A DNA stretch of 64,000 nucleotides from Paraburkholderia sp. Ac-20340 (GTDB lineage Bacteria; Pseudomonadota; Gammaproteobacteria; Burkholderiales; Burkholderiaceae): positions 434,001-498,000 of the forward strand of contig NZ_JAAGPR010000001.1 of assembly GCF_017104965.1 (NCBI RefSeq), given 5' to 3'. A program made the translations under genes and the position numbers. A model generated the notes under the pieces. The model saw nothing but the letters and a program-made list of their open reading frames with translations. It ran no database searches and had not been told where the DNA came from. The stretch's first letter is position 1. Each line of letters opens with the position of its first letter. Below, in pieces: positions 54,669 to 63,473 of the stretch.

Positions 54669-55846
54669 AACGCGCTCAAGCCGATGTATTGATCGTGGGT
54701 GGCGGTTTCATGGGTTCCGCCGCTGCGTTTTTTCTGCGTCGCCGTGGCAAGTCGGTGATTCTGCTTGAACGCCAGTTGATTGGTCAGCAGGCGAGCGGCA
54801 CCAATTTCGGCAATGTGCGCCGCCAGGGGCGTTTGCTCGCGCAATTGCCATTGGCGAATCGCTCGCGCGAAATCTGGCTGCGGATGCCCGAATTGATCGG
54901 GCACGATGCCGAGTTTTTGATGTCGGGACATTTGCGCGTCTGTTACCGATCCGAACAGGCCGATATGTTCGAGACCTACGCTCAGGACGCGAAGCATTAC
55001 GGTCTCGATCTGGAGATGCTGCACGGCGATGCCTTGCGCAAGCGCTTTCCGTTTATCGGCCCTGAAGTGCTGGCCGGTTCCTATGCGCCGATCGACGGAC
55101 ATGCAAACCCGCGACTCGCAGCGCCGGCTTTCGGTCGCGCGGCCGCAAAGATGGGCGCGCAGATTTTCGAAAATACGGATATCGTTGCGGTCGAAAAAGA
55201 AGGCAATGAGTTTCGCGCAACCAGCGCCGATGGCCGCACGTTTCATGCGCCGATTCTATTGATTACGGCGGGCGCGTGGGGCAGTACCTTGAGCGAGCAA
55301 TTTGGCGAGCCGGTGCCGATTGCCGTGCACGGTCCGCAAATGGCCGTGACCGAGCCGGTGCCTTATAGCATTGCGCCAGCCGTGGGTGTGTCTTCGCCGC
55401 AAATTGCGGAAGTGGTGTATTTCCGCCAGGTGGCGCGCGGCAATATCGTGATTGGCGGTTGCGCGCGGGGTCCCGCGTTTCTTGATGCACGTCGCGCGAA
55501 AGTGCTGCCACAAAGCACGTTGCTGCAGTTTCGTCAGGCGCAACGCGTCGCGCCCGCGCTCAAGCGGCTCAATATCATTCGCGTCTGGAGTGGCGTGGAA
55601 GGCTATATGCCCGACGACCGGCCGATCATGGGCGCGAGCGGCACGACGAGCGGTCTGTTCTACGCATTCGGTTTCTGCGGGCATGGATTCCAGCTTGGGC
55701 CGGGCGTGGGCGATACGATGGCCGAATTGATCGATACGGGCGCGACATCCACGCCCATCGACCTGTTCGATATTCGGCGCTTTGCGGCGTTTCAATCGCC
55801 CGCAGGCGGTGCGCAAGCGGTGCCGCAGTCCGTACCGGCGACCTGA
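54665..55846 (+). CDS. DAAO-type FAD subunit of an HcnC/opine-oxidase-like dehydrogenase
   Basis: The 393-residue protein starts with VLIVGGGFMGSAAAFFLRRRG and has the downstream SGTNFGNVRRQGR and a C-terminal GFCGHGFQLGPGVGD, the catalytic flavin domain of the glycine/sarcosine/D-amino acid oxidase family. It is the HcnC- or OoxB-type subunit. HcnABC makes cyanide from glycine, but the amino-acid ABC transporter directly upstream makes opine or amine oxidation more likely. It overlaps the previous gene by 4 nt. Confidence 0.9.
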   Translation: MKRAQADVLIVGGGFMGSAAAFFLRRRGKSVILLERQLIGQQASGTNFGNVRRQGRLLAQLPLANRSREIWLRMPELIGHDAEFLMSGHLRVCYRSEQADMFETYAQDAKHYGLDLEMLHGDALRKRFPFIGPEVLAGSYAPIDGHANPRLAAPAFGRAAAKMGAQIFENTDIVAVEKEGNEFRATSADGRTFHAPILLITAGAWGSTLSEQFGEPVPIAVHGPQMAVTEPVPYSIAPAVGVSSPQIAEVVYFRQVARGNIVIGGCARGPAFLDARRAKVLPQSTLLQFRQAQRVAPALKRLNIIRVWSGVEGYMPDDRPIMGASGTTSGLFYAFGFCGHGFQLGPGVGDTMAELIDTGATSTPIDLFDIRRFAAFQSPAGGAQAVPQSVPAT

Positions 55847-55851
55847 TTGCC

Positions 55852-56268
55852 ATGCATGCGATGCTGACTGCTTCGGGCTTGCACGGTTTGCCAACGGCGC
55901 GGCGCGCCGACGATCCGACTACCGCCACGCAGGATGCCGGCACGACGCGCGCCGTCCAGCGCGCGCTCGATTTTATCGACGCCTGCTTCGCGGAGACGAT
56001 CAGCCTGACCGATCTCGCCGATGTTGCGGGCCTTAGCGTCTCACGCTTTGCAGCACGTTTCAGTCAGGAAGTGGGCGTTTCGCCGCAGCAATATGTGCGC
56101 ATCGTGCGCGTGCGTCATGCGCAGCGCTTGTTGCGACGCGGCGTTTCGCCTTCGCTCGTGGCCGCTGAAGTGGGCTTCTTCGATCAAAGCCATTTGTGCC
56201 GCCATTTCAAGCGCGTGCTGGGGCAAACGCCAGTCGAATGGCTCAATGCACGCGCACCTAACGCGTAA
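55852..56268 (+). CDS. AraC-family helix-turn-helix protein
   Basis: The 138-residue protein consists almost only of the AraC DNA-binding domain (about 38-135; LTDLADVAGLSVSRFAARFSQEVGVSP then VAAEVGFFDQSHLCRHFKRVLGQTPVEW). It has no sensor domain, so it may respond to another protein or act constitutively. It starts 5 nt after the flavin subunit gene and probably regulates this operon. An internal ATG at 55861 is possible. Confidence 0.87.
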   Translation: MHAMLTASGLHGLPTARRADDPTTATQDAGTTRAVQRALDFIDACFAETISLTDLADVAGLSVSRFAARFSQEVGVSPQQYVRIVRVRHAQRLLRRGVSPSLVAAEVGFFDQSHLCRHFKRVLGQTPVEWLNARAPNA

Positions 56269-56311
56269 ATCGGCCGGGCACGTCGCCGCCTCAAACTCAA
56301 TTTGCTCGATT

Positions 56312-56347
56312 TAAAAATGCCGCGAAACTCATAGAGAATTTCGCGGC
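56312..56347 (-). terminator. Rho-independent terminator of the aminotransferase gene
   Basis: GCCGCGAAA (56319-56327) pairs with TTTCGCGGC (56339-56347), followed in the minus direction by a U-run. It lies between convergent genes and could work for both. Confidence 0.8.
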
Positions 56348-56357
56348 GTTCGGCATT

Positions 56358-57740
56358 TTATTTCGAAAGCGCGGCGCGCACTTCGCTATCTTCGAGAACG
56401 TCGTCGAGCGTGCGCTTCAGGCGCGTAAAGAGTTGCTCGAATTCGTCTTCGCCATAGCAGAGCGCGGGCGCGAAACCCAGAATGTTGTCGCCGAATGCGC
56501 GGAATACCAGGCGGTTTTTATATGCCGCAGCGGCAATACGATCCGAAAGCTTGAGCGTCGCATCGAAACGTGCGCGGGTGTGTTTATTCGCCACGAGTTC
56601 AAGCGCGCCGAGCAATCCGCGATGACGCGAATCGCCCACCAGCGGATGATCGAGCAAGGCGTCGAGCCCAGCGGAAAAGCGCGGTGCGAACGCCTGCGCA
56701 TTCGCGAGCAAACCGCCTTCGTGGTATAGACGCAGCACTTCAAGGCCAATCGCAGCACTCACCGGATGAGCCGAATAGGTTTGACCGTGACCGACAATCG
56801 CCGTATCGTTTTTGTCGCCCGAGATGCCTTGATAAATGGCATCGGACATCAACACGGCGCCCATTGGCGCATAACCCGCAGTGAGTCCTTTGGCGACCGT
56901 CATCAGATCCGGTTCGACGTTCTCCGCTTCGCAGGCGAACAGCGGGCCCGTTCGGCCAAAACCGGTAATGACTTCATCAGCGACAAACAGGATATCGAGG
57001 CGGCGGCAAGCATCGCGCATTGCCTTGAGCCAGCCGCGCGGCGGCACGATCACACCACCGGAGCCTTGAATCGGCTCGCAAAAGAACGCGGCGACGTTTT
57101 CCGCGCCGAGTTGCGCCACCTTCGCTTCGAGTGCGTCAACCGATGCGGCGATGAGCGCGGCATCATCGGCACCCTCTTCGCGACGATAGGCATAAGGCGA
57201 GGGCAGGTGATGCTGGTTCGGCAGCGGCAGATCGAAATTGCGGTGAAACGCGGGCAATGCGGTCAGTCCCGCTCCCACCGACGACGAACCGTGATACCCG
57301 CGTTCGAGCGCAATCATCTGCTTCTTGGCCGGGCGGCCGGTGGCATTGAAATAGTGCGTGATAAAGCGGATGGCCGAATCGATTGCGTCCGATCCGCCTA
57401 GCGTGAAATAGACGTGCTGCAACGAAGCCGGCGTCACGTCGACCAGTTTCTTCGCCAGTTCGATGGCCGGTTCGGAGGAAAAGTGGAAATAGGTTGTTGC
57501 GTACGGCAGGCGCGTCATCTGGCGCGTGGCGGCTTCCACGATGCTCTGCTGGCCATAGCCGACATTCACGCACCAGAGCCCGGAAAACGCATCGAGCAAT
57601 TCATGACCGTCGATATCGCGAAGCCACGCACCGTGCCCCGATTCGAGCACGGTGGCGCCGCGCGCCTCGTGAGCGCGGTAATTGATGACGGGGTGAATCA
57701 GATGCTTGCGATCGGCTTCAATGAGCGGTGAGCTGGACAT
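56358..57740 (-). CDS. Class III (omega) aminotransferase
   Basis: The 460-residue PLP enzyme transfers an amino group from an omega-amine or beta-alanine/GABA-type donor to pyruvate or another keto acid. Motifs are TLGGSDAIDSAIRF, ALERGYHGSS, LFVADEVITGFGRTG and the PLP lysine in TVAKGLTAGYAPMGA. The ATG at 57740 (SSSPLIEADRKHLIHP) fits; a 40-residue upstream extension does not. It likely serves polyamine or GABA breakdown together with the aldehyde dehydrogenase; specificity not determined. Confidence 0.92.
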   Translation of the reverse strand: MSSSPLIEADRKHLIHPVINYRAHEARGATVLESGHGAWLRDIDGHELLDAFSGLWCVNVGYGQQSIVEAATRQMTRLPYATTYFHFSSEPAIELAKKLVDVTPASLQHVYFTLGGSDAIDSAIRFITHYFNATGRPAKKQMIALERGYHGSSSVGAGLTALPAFHRNFDLPLPNQHHLPSPYAYRREEGADDAALIAASVDALEAKVAQLGAENVAAFFCEPIQGSGGVIVPPRGWLKAMRDACRRLDILFVADEVITGFGRTGPLFACEAENVEPDLMTVAKGLTAGYAPMGAVLMSDAIYQGISGDKNDTAIVGHGQTYSAHPVSAAIGLEVLRLYHEGGLLANAQAFAPRFSAGLDALLDHPLVGDSRHRGLLGALELVANKHTRARFDATLKLSDRIAAAAYKNRLVFRAFGDNILGFAPALCYGEDEFEQLFTRLKRTLDDVLEDSEVRAALSK

Positions 57741-57950
57741 GGCGTAATGGCCCTGTTGAGTGACGTGAGAGATGAGTGGATTCAGCGTTGAATCCTTCAA
57801 GGACTGTCGCTCGATAGTAGCCATACACATGGCGCAACGCACAGCGAATTGCGCGTCCAAACAGCACGCAGACGTTATTTTTGCCGCGCGGACAGCATCT
57901 TCTACCGCTTATTTTTCGCGCATGAAAAGGCCCGCCTGCGTAGCTGGAAA

Positions 57951-58928
57951 TCAGGCGCGGCAAACCACCTGATCGATCGTGCCGAATGGCGTAACGCCAT
58001 GTTCGGATCGTGCCGCCATGCGTACCCGGTCGCCGAATTGCATGAAAGATGTGACAGGTGCGCCGCGGTCGAGAATTTCAATAACACGACGCTCGGCAAT
58101 ACATGCCGAACCGGCCGCGCGATCGGCATTGGAAACCGTTCCCGAACCGATAATCGTCCCTGCCGACAGCCGGCGCGTGCGGGCCGCGTGCGCAACCAGC
58201 GCACCGAAATCGAAATTCATTTCGGCTCCCGACGGATTGCCGAACCATTGCCCATTCCATTCGACGTGCAGATCCAGCGTGACGCGCCCGCTTTGCCAGT
58301 TCGCGCCCAATTCATCGGGCGTAATGGCAACAGGCGCAAAACTGGTTGACGGTTTTGCCTGCAAAAAACCAAAGCCCGTTTTCATTTCACGCGGGCCGAG
58401 TGCACGCAAACTCCAGTCGTTCAATTGCACGATCAGACGGATATGGTTCAGCGCGGCGCTCGAATCGATTGCCATGGGCACCGCGCCGGTCACCACGCCG
58501 AATTCGCCTTCGAAATCGATACCGTGCGCCTCGTCGGGCAACGGCACCGCTTCATGCGGCCCGAGAAAGTCGTCGCTCGCGCCCTGATACATCACCGGAA
58601 TCGTATCGAAATCGGGAATGGGTTCGGTATTGAATGCGCGCTCCATCAGGCGCCCATGATTGAGAAAAGCCGATGCATCGCACCATTGCGGGCAGCGCGG
58701 CAAAGGCGCGGCACAAGCGTGCGGATCGAACGCAAACGCATCTTGCGCGCGGTTTGCGTTCAATGCGTCATAGCGGGCGGCGAGTTGCGGCTCGACTGCA
58801 TCCCAGCGTTCGAGCGCGTCGAGTAGCGTCGGCGCGATATCCTGCACCGAAACGGCTCGTGTGAGGTCGCGCGAAACGATCAGCAATTCGCCGTCGCGGT
58901 GTGCGTTGCGTCGGGTGGCAAACTTCAT
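57951..58928 (-). CDS. Fumarylacetoacetate hydrolase family protein
   Basis: The 325-residue protein has the FAH metal-binding features DFEGEFGVVTGAVP (acidic ligands), LNDWSLRALGPREMKTGFGFLQAKPSTSF and GTIIGSGTVSN. FAH-fold enzymes hydrolyse or hydrate ring-cleavage products, such as acylpyruvates or 2-hydroxy-dienoates. The ATG at 58928 was chosen because it gives the family N-terminus and overlaps the preceding gene by 4 nt. It is the last gene of a seven-gene aromatic catabolism operon. Confidence 0.9.
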   Translation of the reverse strand: MKFATRRNAHRDGELLIVSRDLTRAVSVQDIAPTLLDALERWDAVEPQLAARYDALNANRAQDAFAFDPHACAAPLPRCPQWCDASAFLNHGRLMERAFNTEPIPDFDTIPVMYQGASDDFLGPHEAVPLPDEAHGIDFEGEFGVVTGAVPMAIDSSAALNHIRLIVQLNDWSLRALGPREMKTGFGFLQAKPSTSFAPVAITPDELGANWQSGRVTLDLHVEWNGQWFGNPSGAEMNFDFGALVAHAARTRRLSAGTIIGSGTVSNADRAAGSACIAERRVIEILDRGAPVTSFMQFGDRVRMAARSEHGVTPFGTIDQVVCRA

Positions 58929-59728
58929 GCTGCATCCTCTTCGACGATGGCAACGGCGCGCGTCCAGCCGGCCGACGCCTTGCGGATCTTGTGCGGAAAA
59001 CAACTGATCGTGAAGCCGTGCGGCGGCAACGCTTCGAGGTTGTGCAGTTTCTCCAGATGGCAATAGCCGATTTCGCGGCCCGCCTTGTGACCTTCCCAGA
59101 TCAGCGAGGCGTCGCCGTTTTCGGCTACGCGCTGTGCCGTGTACGAGAACGGCGCGTCCCAGCTCCACGCGTCGGTGCCCGTGAGGCGCACACCGCGTTC
59201 GAGCAGATAGAGCGTCGCTTCGCGGCCCATGCCGCAACCTGCGCCGAGGTAATCGTTATGGCCATAGCGCGAGCCCGCGCGCGTATTGACCACGACGATA
59301 TCGAGCGGCTCCAGCGTGTGACCGATGCGCGCGAGTTCGGCTTCGACATCGGCGGCAGTCGCGACGTAGCCATCGGGAAAGTGGCGGAAATCGAGCTTCA
59401 CACCGGATTGAAAGCACCATTCGAGCGGTACTTCGTCGATGGTGATCGAGGGACGCGGCTCGCCGAAACGGGCATCCATCGTCGAATGAAAATGCCAGGG
59501 CGCGTCCAGGTGGGTGCCGCTATGCGTCGTGAGCGTGACCCACTCGGCGGCTGCCGCTTCGCCATCGGGATAATCTTCCGCACGTGTGCCAGGCAGCATG
59601 GCCATGAATTCGGGCAGCGTATCGGCGTGCTTTTGATAGGTGATTTTGGGCGCGAGCGGCGGCGGATCGGAAAGAACGTCGTTCTCAAGATAGATCGACA
59701 GATCGATAAAGCGGCGCACGGGTTTCAT
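58925..59728 (-). CDS. Cyclase family (kynurenine formamidase-like) hydrolase
   Basis: The 267-residue protein belongs to the cyclase/KynB family of zinc hydrolases: FIDLSIYLENDVLSDPPP at the start and the metal motif THSGTHLDAPWHF with HxGTHxD. Members hydrolyse amides (N-formylkynurenine) or lactams/isatins. Here it sits between an MFS transporter and an FAH hydrolase, with overlaps on both sides, so it should act on an intermediate of the same pathway. Confidence 0.92.
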   Translation of the reverse strand: MKPVRRFIDLSIYLENDVLSDPPPLAPKITYQKHADTLPEFMAMLPGTRAEDYPDGEAAAAEWVTLTTHSGTHLDAPWHFHSTMDARFGEPRPSITIDEVPLEWCFQSGVKLDFRHFPDGYVATAADVEAELARIGHTLEPLDIVVVNTRAGSRYGHNDYLGAGCGMGREATLYLLERGVRLTGTDAWSWDAPFSYTAQRVAENGDASLIWEGHKAGREIGYCHLEKLHNLEALPPHGFTISCFPHKIRKASAGWTRAVAIVEEDAA

Positions 59729-60963
59729 CAGGCATGTCCTTTGGTGTGCGAAGTATTGTTCGCAGTTATGTCGATTGCGCGCGGTACGCGCGCGAAGCAG
59801 AGGCAGGCGAGCGCGCTGACCGCGAGCGCCGCGCAGCCCAGGCTGCCATAGCCGAGGTGCTTGACCAGTGCGCCGCCGAGCAGCGGGCCAGCGGCTGCGC
59901 CGGCCATCACCATCGCGGGCGTGGCGGCTGCGGCGCGCCCGCTCGAGTCGAGACGCGCGAGCAGGCCGAATGCGTAGGTGTGGCAGAAGATCATCACGGC
60001 GGGGAACATCGCGGTGGCCGCAGCGTAGGGCGCAAAGCCCCTGCCGAACGTGATCGTGAGCGCCAGTGCGGATTGCGCAAGCGGTCCGACAAGCACGACG
60101 CTGCGCGCATCCAGGCGGCGCTGCGTGAGCACAGCGAGCGGCGCGGGCAACAGATTGACGAGGCCCAGCGCGATCAGCACGGCTGTGACCGCCTCAAGCC
60201 CAAAGCCGCGTTCGACGCCGATGCGCGCCACGAAGCTGGCGATCATCGCCTGCGTGAGCGCCATGCAGATCACGCCTGCAATCGCGAAGTACACCGGCGC
60301 GGCGAGACGCGTTTTCGCGGCATGGTGCGCGCTTGCCTGCGCGGCGCGCAAGGTGGGAAACGCCACTGCGCTGATCAACGCCGCCATCGCCATCACGGCC
60401 GCCACGATCGTGAAGAATGCGCGCGCGCCGTAGGCCGCGACTGCGTGCGGCGTGCCACCGAGAAACGCAATCGAGAACACGCCGAGCGCGAAGCCCGCGA
60501 ACGCGAACAGCCGGTGCGGATTCGCGCTGCGCCCGATCGTGCCGTGCGCGATGCTCAGGCTGCAGCCCACCGCAAGACCGGCCAGCAGATGCAGTCCCGC
60601 CATCGCGGCGTAACTGGATGCCGCGCCCGCGTTGTAGAAGGCGAGCGCCGCCAGTGCAAAGCTGGCCGCCACCCATGCGCGCGCGGAAAAACGCGCCGAA
60701 AGCCGCAGCAGCAACGGCGAGCACATCGCGCTGCTCGCCACCACGCCCGCGAGAAATAGCGTGGGCAAGGCGCCCGCGTGCTGCGCGTCGAGCTGCATGC
60801 CGCCGATCAGCGTCGCGACCCAGACCGGCAGCGCGACGAGATCAACCATGCCCGCGCAATGCGCCACCATCAGCGCGGCCAGGGCTGAACGGCCGTAGCC
60901 GGTGCGCGTTCGCGCCGAAGCGGATGCAGCGACTTCAGGCGTCAGCATGGCGTCATGATCCAT
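59728..60963 (-). CDS. MFS transporter of the aromatic catabolism operon
   Basis: The 411-residue membrane protein shows about twelve hydrophobic segments (AALMVAHCAGMVDLVALPVWVATLIGGM in the first). The ATG at 60963 gives a short N-terminus before helix 1. Its stop overlaps the cyclase start by one base and its start lies 13 nt after the monooxygenase stop, so it is in the operon and probably imports the aromatic substrate. Confidence 0.87.
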   Translation of the reverse strand: MDHDAMLTPEVAASASARTRTGYGRSALAALMVAHCAGMVDLVALPVWVATLIGGMQLDAQHAGALPTLFLAGVVASSAMCSPLLLRLSARFSARAWVAASFALAALAFYNAGAASSYAAMAGLHLLAGLAVGCSLSIAHGTIGRSANPHRLFAFAGFALGVFSIAFLGGTPHAVAAYGARAFFTIVAAVMAMAALISAVAFPTLRAAQASAHHAAKTRLAAPVYFAIAGVICMALTQAMIASFVARIGVERGFGLEAVTAVLIALGLVNLLPAPLAVLTQRRLDARSVVLVGPLAQSALALTITFGRGFAPYAAATAMFPAVMIFCHTYAFGLLARLDSSGRAAAATPAMVMAGAAAGPLLGGALVKHLGYGSLGCAALAVSALACLCFARVPRAIDITANNTSHTKGHA

Positions 60964-60976
60964 GGCTGGTCTCCGC

Positions 60977-62107
60977 TCAAATCGCGCGCGCGAGATAGTG
61001 ATGCGTCTCGTGCATGATGCGCGCATGTTCGGCGCGGTCGCCGTTGGCGATTTCAATCTCGCCCAGACGCCCCGAATTCTCGACCACCACGCGGCAGCGC
61101 TCGAAGCGGCGCGACTCGAACGCCGCAAGGGCTTCGGCGAGGGTGTCGTGACGCGCGAGCTCTTCTGCCAGCACGATGCCATCCTCGATGCCGATACCCG
61201 CGCCCGATGCCATATGCGGCGTGGTCGCGTGCACCGCGTCGCCGACCAGCACGATGCGTCCGTTCGACCACGGGCGTTGCATCAAGAGACTTTCGAGCGG
61301 GCGATAGATCACGCTAGACTGCGCGCCGATCTGCGCACGCACCGTTTGCAGCACCGGTGCGCTGAATCCCGCGAGCAGGTCGCGCAACATCTCCGGCGCG
61401 TTGACGGCTTCCACGTATGCGCGTGTGGGGCGGTCTTCGGTGACGAACAGGTACATCTCATCATTGGAAACGGGATTCAGGCCGGCCTTGACCTTATGGC
61501 CGAGCCACATCGAGGCGCACACGATTTCCTGCGGACGCGGCAACACCGCGCGCCAGACGCCCTGACCCGTATAGCGCGGCGTGGGCGCGTCGGCGAAGGT
61601 GGCGGCGCGGACCTTGGAGTAGAGACCGTCGGCGCCTACGACGAGGTCATAGCGCGCTTCGCTGCCATCGGTGAGCGTGACGTCGACGTGGTCGGCGTGT
61701 GCGTCCAGACGCTCGAACGTATAGCCGAGTTTGACGTTGACGCCCGCCGCGCGCGTGGCCTGCGCGAGGATATCCGCAAGCACGGGGCGCATGATCGCGC
61801 CGCCGCCGGGCACATCGTCGCCGGCCACGCGCGGTGTCGGCAGGGTGCCGAGCGGCGTGCCGTCGGGCGCGAACAGATTGACGCCGTCACCCGCAAAGCC
61901 GCGCGTGAGAAAGGTATCGAGTACGCCCACGGTGCGCAGCGCGCGCAGCGTCGGGCCGCCGATGCTGATGCCCGCGCCGTACGAGCGCCAGCCCGCGTCG
62001 ATTTCGACGAGATCGACTTCGAAGCCGCGTTTTGCGCATTCGATTGCGGTCGTCATGCCGGAAAATCCGCCGCCCACGACGAGTACGCGACGCATTGGCT
62101 GGTTCAT
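60977..62107 (-). CDS. FAD-dependent aromatic monooxygenase
   Basis: The 376-residue flavoprotein hydroxylates an aromatic ring with NAD(P)H and oxygen. Motifs: RVLVVGGGFSGMTTAIECAKRG (FAD), DLVVGADGLYSKVR (the DG motif) and GRIVLVGDAVHATTPHMASGAGIGIEDG (FAD ribityl site). The class includes salicylate and 3-hydroxybenzoate hydroxylases. It overlaps the Rieske gene by 4 nt. It probably makes the diol that the VOC dioxygenase cleaves. Confidence 0.92.
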   Translation of the reverse strand: MNQPMRRVLVVGGGFSGMTTAIECAKRGFEVDLVEIDAGWRSYGAGISIGGPTLRALRTVGVLDTFLTRGFAGDGVNLFAPDGTPLGTLPTPRVAGDDVPGGGAIMRPVLADILAQATRAAGVNVKLGYTFERLDAHADHVDVTLTDGSEARYDLVVGADGLYSKVRAATFADAPTPRYTGQGVWRAVLPRPQEIVCASMWLGHKVKAGLNPVSNDEMYLFVTEDRPTRAYVEAVNAPEMLRDLLAGFSAPVLQTVRAQIGAQSSVIYRPLESLLMQRPWSNGRIVLVGDAVHATTPHMASGAGIGIEDGIVLAEELARHDTLAEALAAFESRRFERCRVVVENSGRLGEIEIANGDRAEHARIMHETHHYLARAI

Positions 62108-62484
62108 GATGATGTCTCCTGGTCTTGCTGTTTAATGTTCGATATTGATTCGGTATCCTGCATAAAAACGCGACCTTGCGCGTCGATATGCAGTGCGACC
62201 GGCGTCAATCGCTGGCCCATGCAGGGGCCTTTCACGCACACGCCGCTCTCGATGTCGAACCACGCGCCGTGCGCATGGCATACGATGCGCGTGCCGCCCG
62301 CATCGAGCCAGGCGTCCTTGCGCCAGGCCATCGGCGTATCGCCGTAATGCGGGCAGGCATCGCGCCAGGCGCGCACGCCGCTCGCGTGACGCACGACAAA
62401 AATCGTCGCGCGGCCCGTGTTATGCGGGTCAAAACCGCGCGAGCACGGTTCGGGCAGCGCGTCGAGATCGGTCAGATAGATCAC
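62104..62484 (-). CDS. Rieske [2Fe-2S] ferredoxin
   Basis: The 126-residue protein has the Rieske pattern CPHYGDTP and CHAHGAWFD (Cys-X-His and Cys-X2-His). It starts at a GTG (62484) whose GTGA overlaps the stop of the dioxygenase gene, a typical coupled start; a longer ATG frame runs into the dioxygenase gene and was rejected. It could pass electrons to an oxygenase; no Rieske oxygenase large subunit is in the window. Confidence 0.88.
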   Translation of the reverse strand: MIYLTDLDALPEPCSRGFDPHNTGRATIFVVRHASGVRAWRDACPHYGDTPMAWRKDAWLDAGGTRIVCHAHGAWFDIESGVCVKGPCMGQRLTPVALHIDAQGRVFMQDTESISNIKQQDQETSS

Positions 62485-63434
62485 GCCGGCGGGCCGCCCG
62501 GCGCCCACTTTTCGCGATGCTGCAGCAGGAAAAGCTGCGAAGCATCCGCGCCCATCGGTGCCGAGCGCGCCTGCCAGGCGTCGTCGTGCAGGTCCATATC
62601 GGCGTCGTATTCCACGTGGCAACCGAGCGGGCTGTTGAAGTACCAGAACCAGTTCGAACCAAAGCGATGACGACCCGGCCCCCAGAACGACTGATAGCCC
62701 TTTTCGACGAAGCGCGTGCCTGCCTGCACGACTTCGCTCGGCCCGCCCATATGGAACGTGAAGTGCTCGCAGCCCTTCATGAACGGCGGCGTTTCGATCA
62801 GGAACAGCGTGTGATGATCGAGCGTGCCGGCAGGGCGCAGGAAGGGGCCAACGCCCGCGAAGCGGTCCGTGCAGCGAAAGCCCAGACGTTCGACGTAGAA
62901 CGCTTCGGCGCGTGCGGCATCAGGCACGAAGTACACGACATGCGAGAGCGTGCGCGGCGTGAGCACGGCCGCATCGTTCGCGGCGACCACGTTGGGCGCG
63001 CGCTGTGCAGGCGCGCCGGGCGCGTTGATGGCTTCGGCGGCGAGTTCGAGCGGGCGGCGCACGCTGATCTGGAAACCGAGCGTGAACCCCATGTCGTCGG
63101 TACTTTCGATCGAACCGTCCGCGAGCGTGCGGACTTCGCGATCCTTGCGCAGTTCTGCGGCGATCTGTTCGAGCGCCGCTGCATCGGCCACGCCGTAGAT
63201 CGTTTTGCGCAGCATGCTCGCGGTCCCGAGCGGAGGCGGCAGGCGTGCGTCGTCAGCGCGGCGGATCTCGATGGATGTCCCATCGAGCGCTTCGAATCGA
63301 CCGCCTGCGCTGGCGCCATCGGTGTCCTTCGCGTCCGCCACGACCGGCAGCAGGCCGTAATCGACGAGATACTGGCTGCATGCGGCGACATCGTCCACGC
63401 CAAAGACCAGGCGATCCGGGCCGATAATATTCAT
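62481..63434 (-). CDS. VOC-family extradiol ring-cleaving dioxygenase
   Basis: The 317-residue protein has two VOC domains. The iron ligands are visible as His in LSHVVYFVP, His in LDHHTLFLIE and Glu in GCHVEYDADMD, the order in type I extradiol dioxygenases. It would open a catechol-type ring next to the hydroxyls. It follows an alpha/beta hydrolase gene by 39 nt and overlaps the Rieske gene by 4 nt. Confidence 0.9.
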   Translation of the reverse strand: MNIIGPDRLVFGVDDVAACSQYLVDYGLLPVVADAKDTDGASAGGRFEALDGTSIEIRRADDARLPPPLGTASMLRKTIYGVADAAALEQIAAELRKDREVRTLADGSIESTDDMGFTLGFQISVRRPLELAAEAINAPGAPAQRAPNVVAANDAAVLTPRTLSHVVYFVPDAARAEAFYVERLGFRCTDRFAGVGPFLRPAGTLDHHTLFLIETPPFMKGCEHFTFHMGGPSEVVQAGTRFVEKGYQSFWGPGRHRFGSNWFWYFNSPLGCHVEYDADMDLHDDAWQARSAPMGADASQLFLLQHREKWAPGGPPA

Positions 63435-63473
63435 TACGTAATCCTTCGTATTTAATTTTATGATCGGCGGAAT

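Noticed and set aside
60962..62347. 461-residue plus-strand open frame over the monooxygenase gene
   Set aside because: Opposite a flavin monooxygenase with all motifs in place; biased composition.
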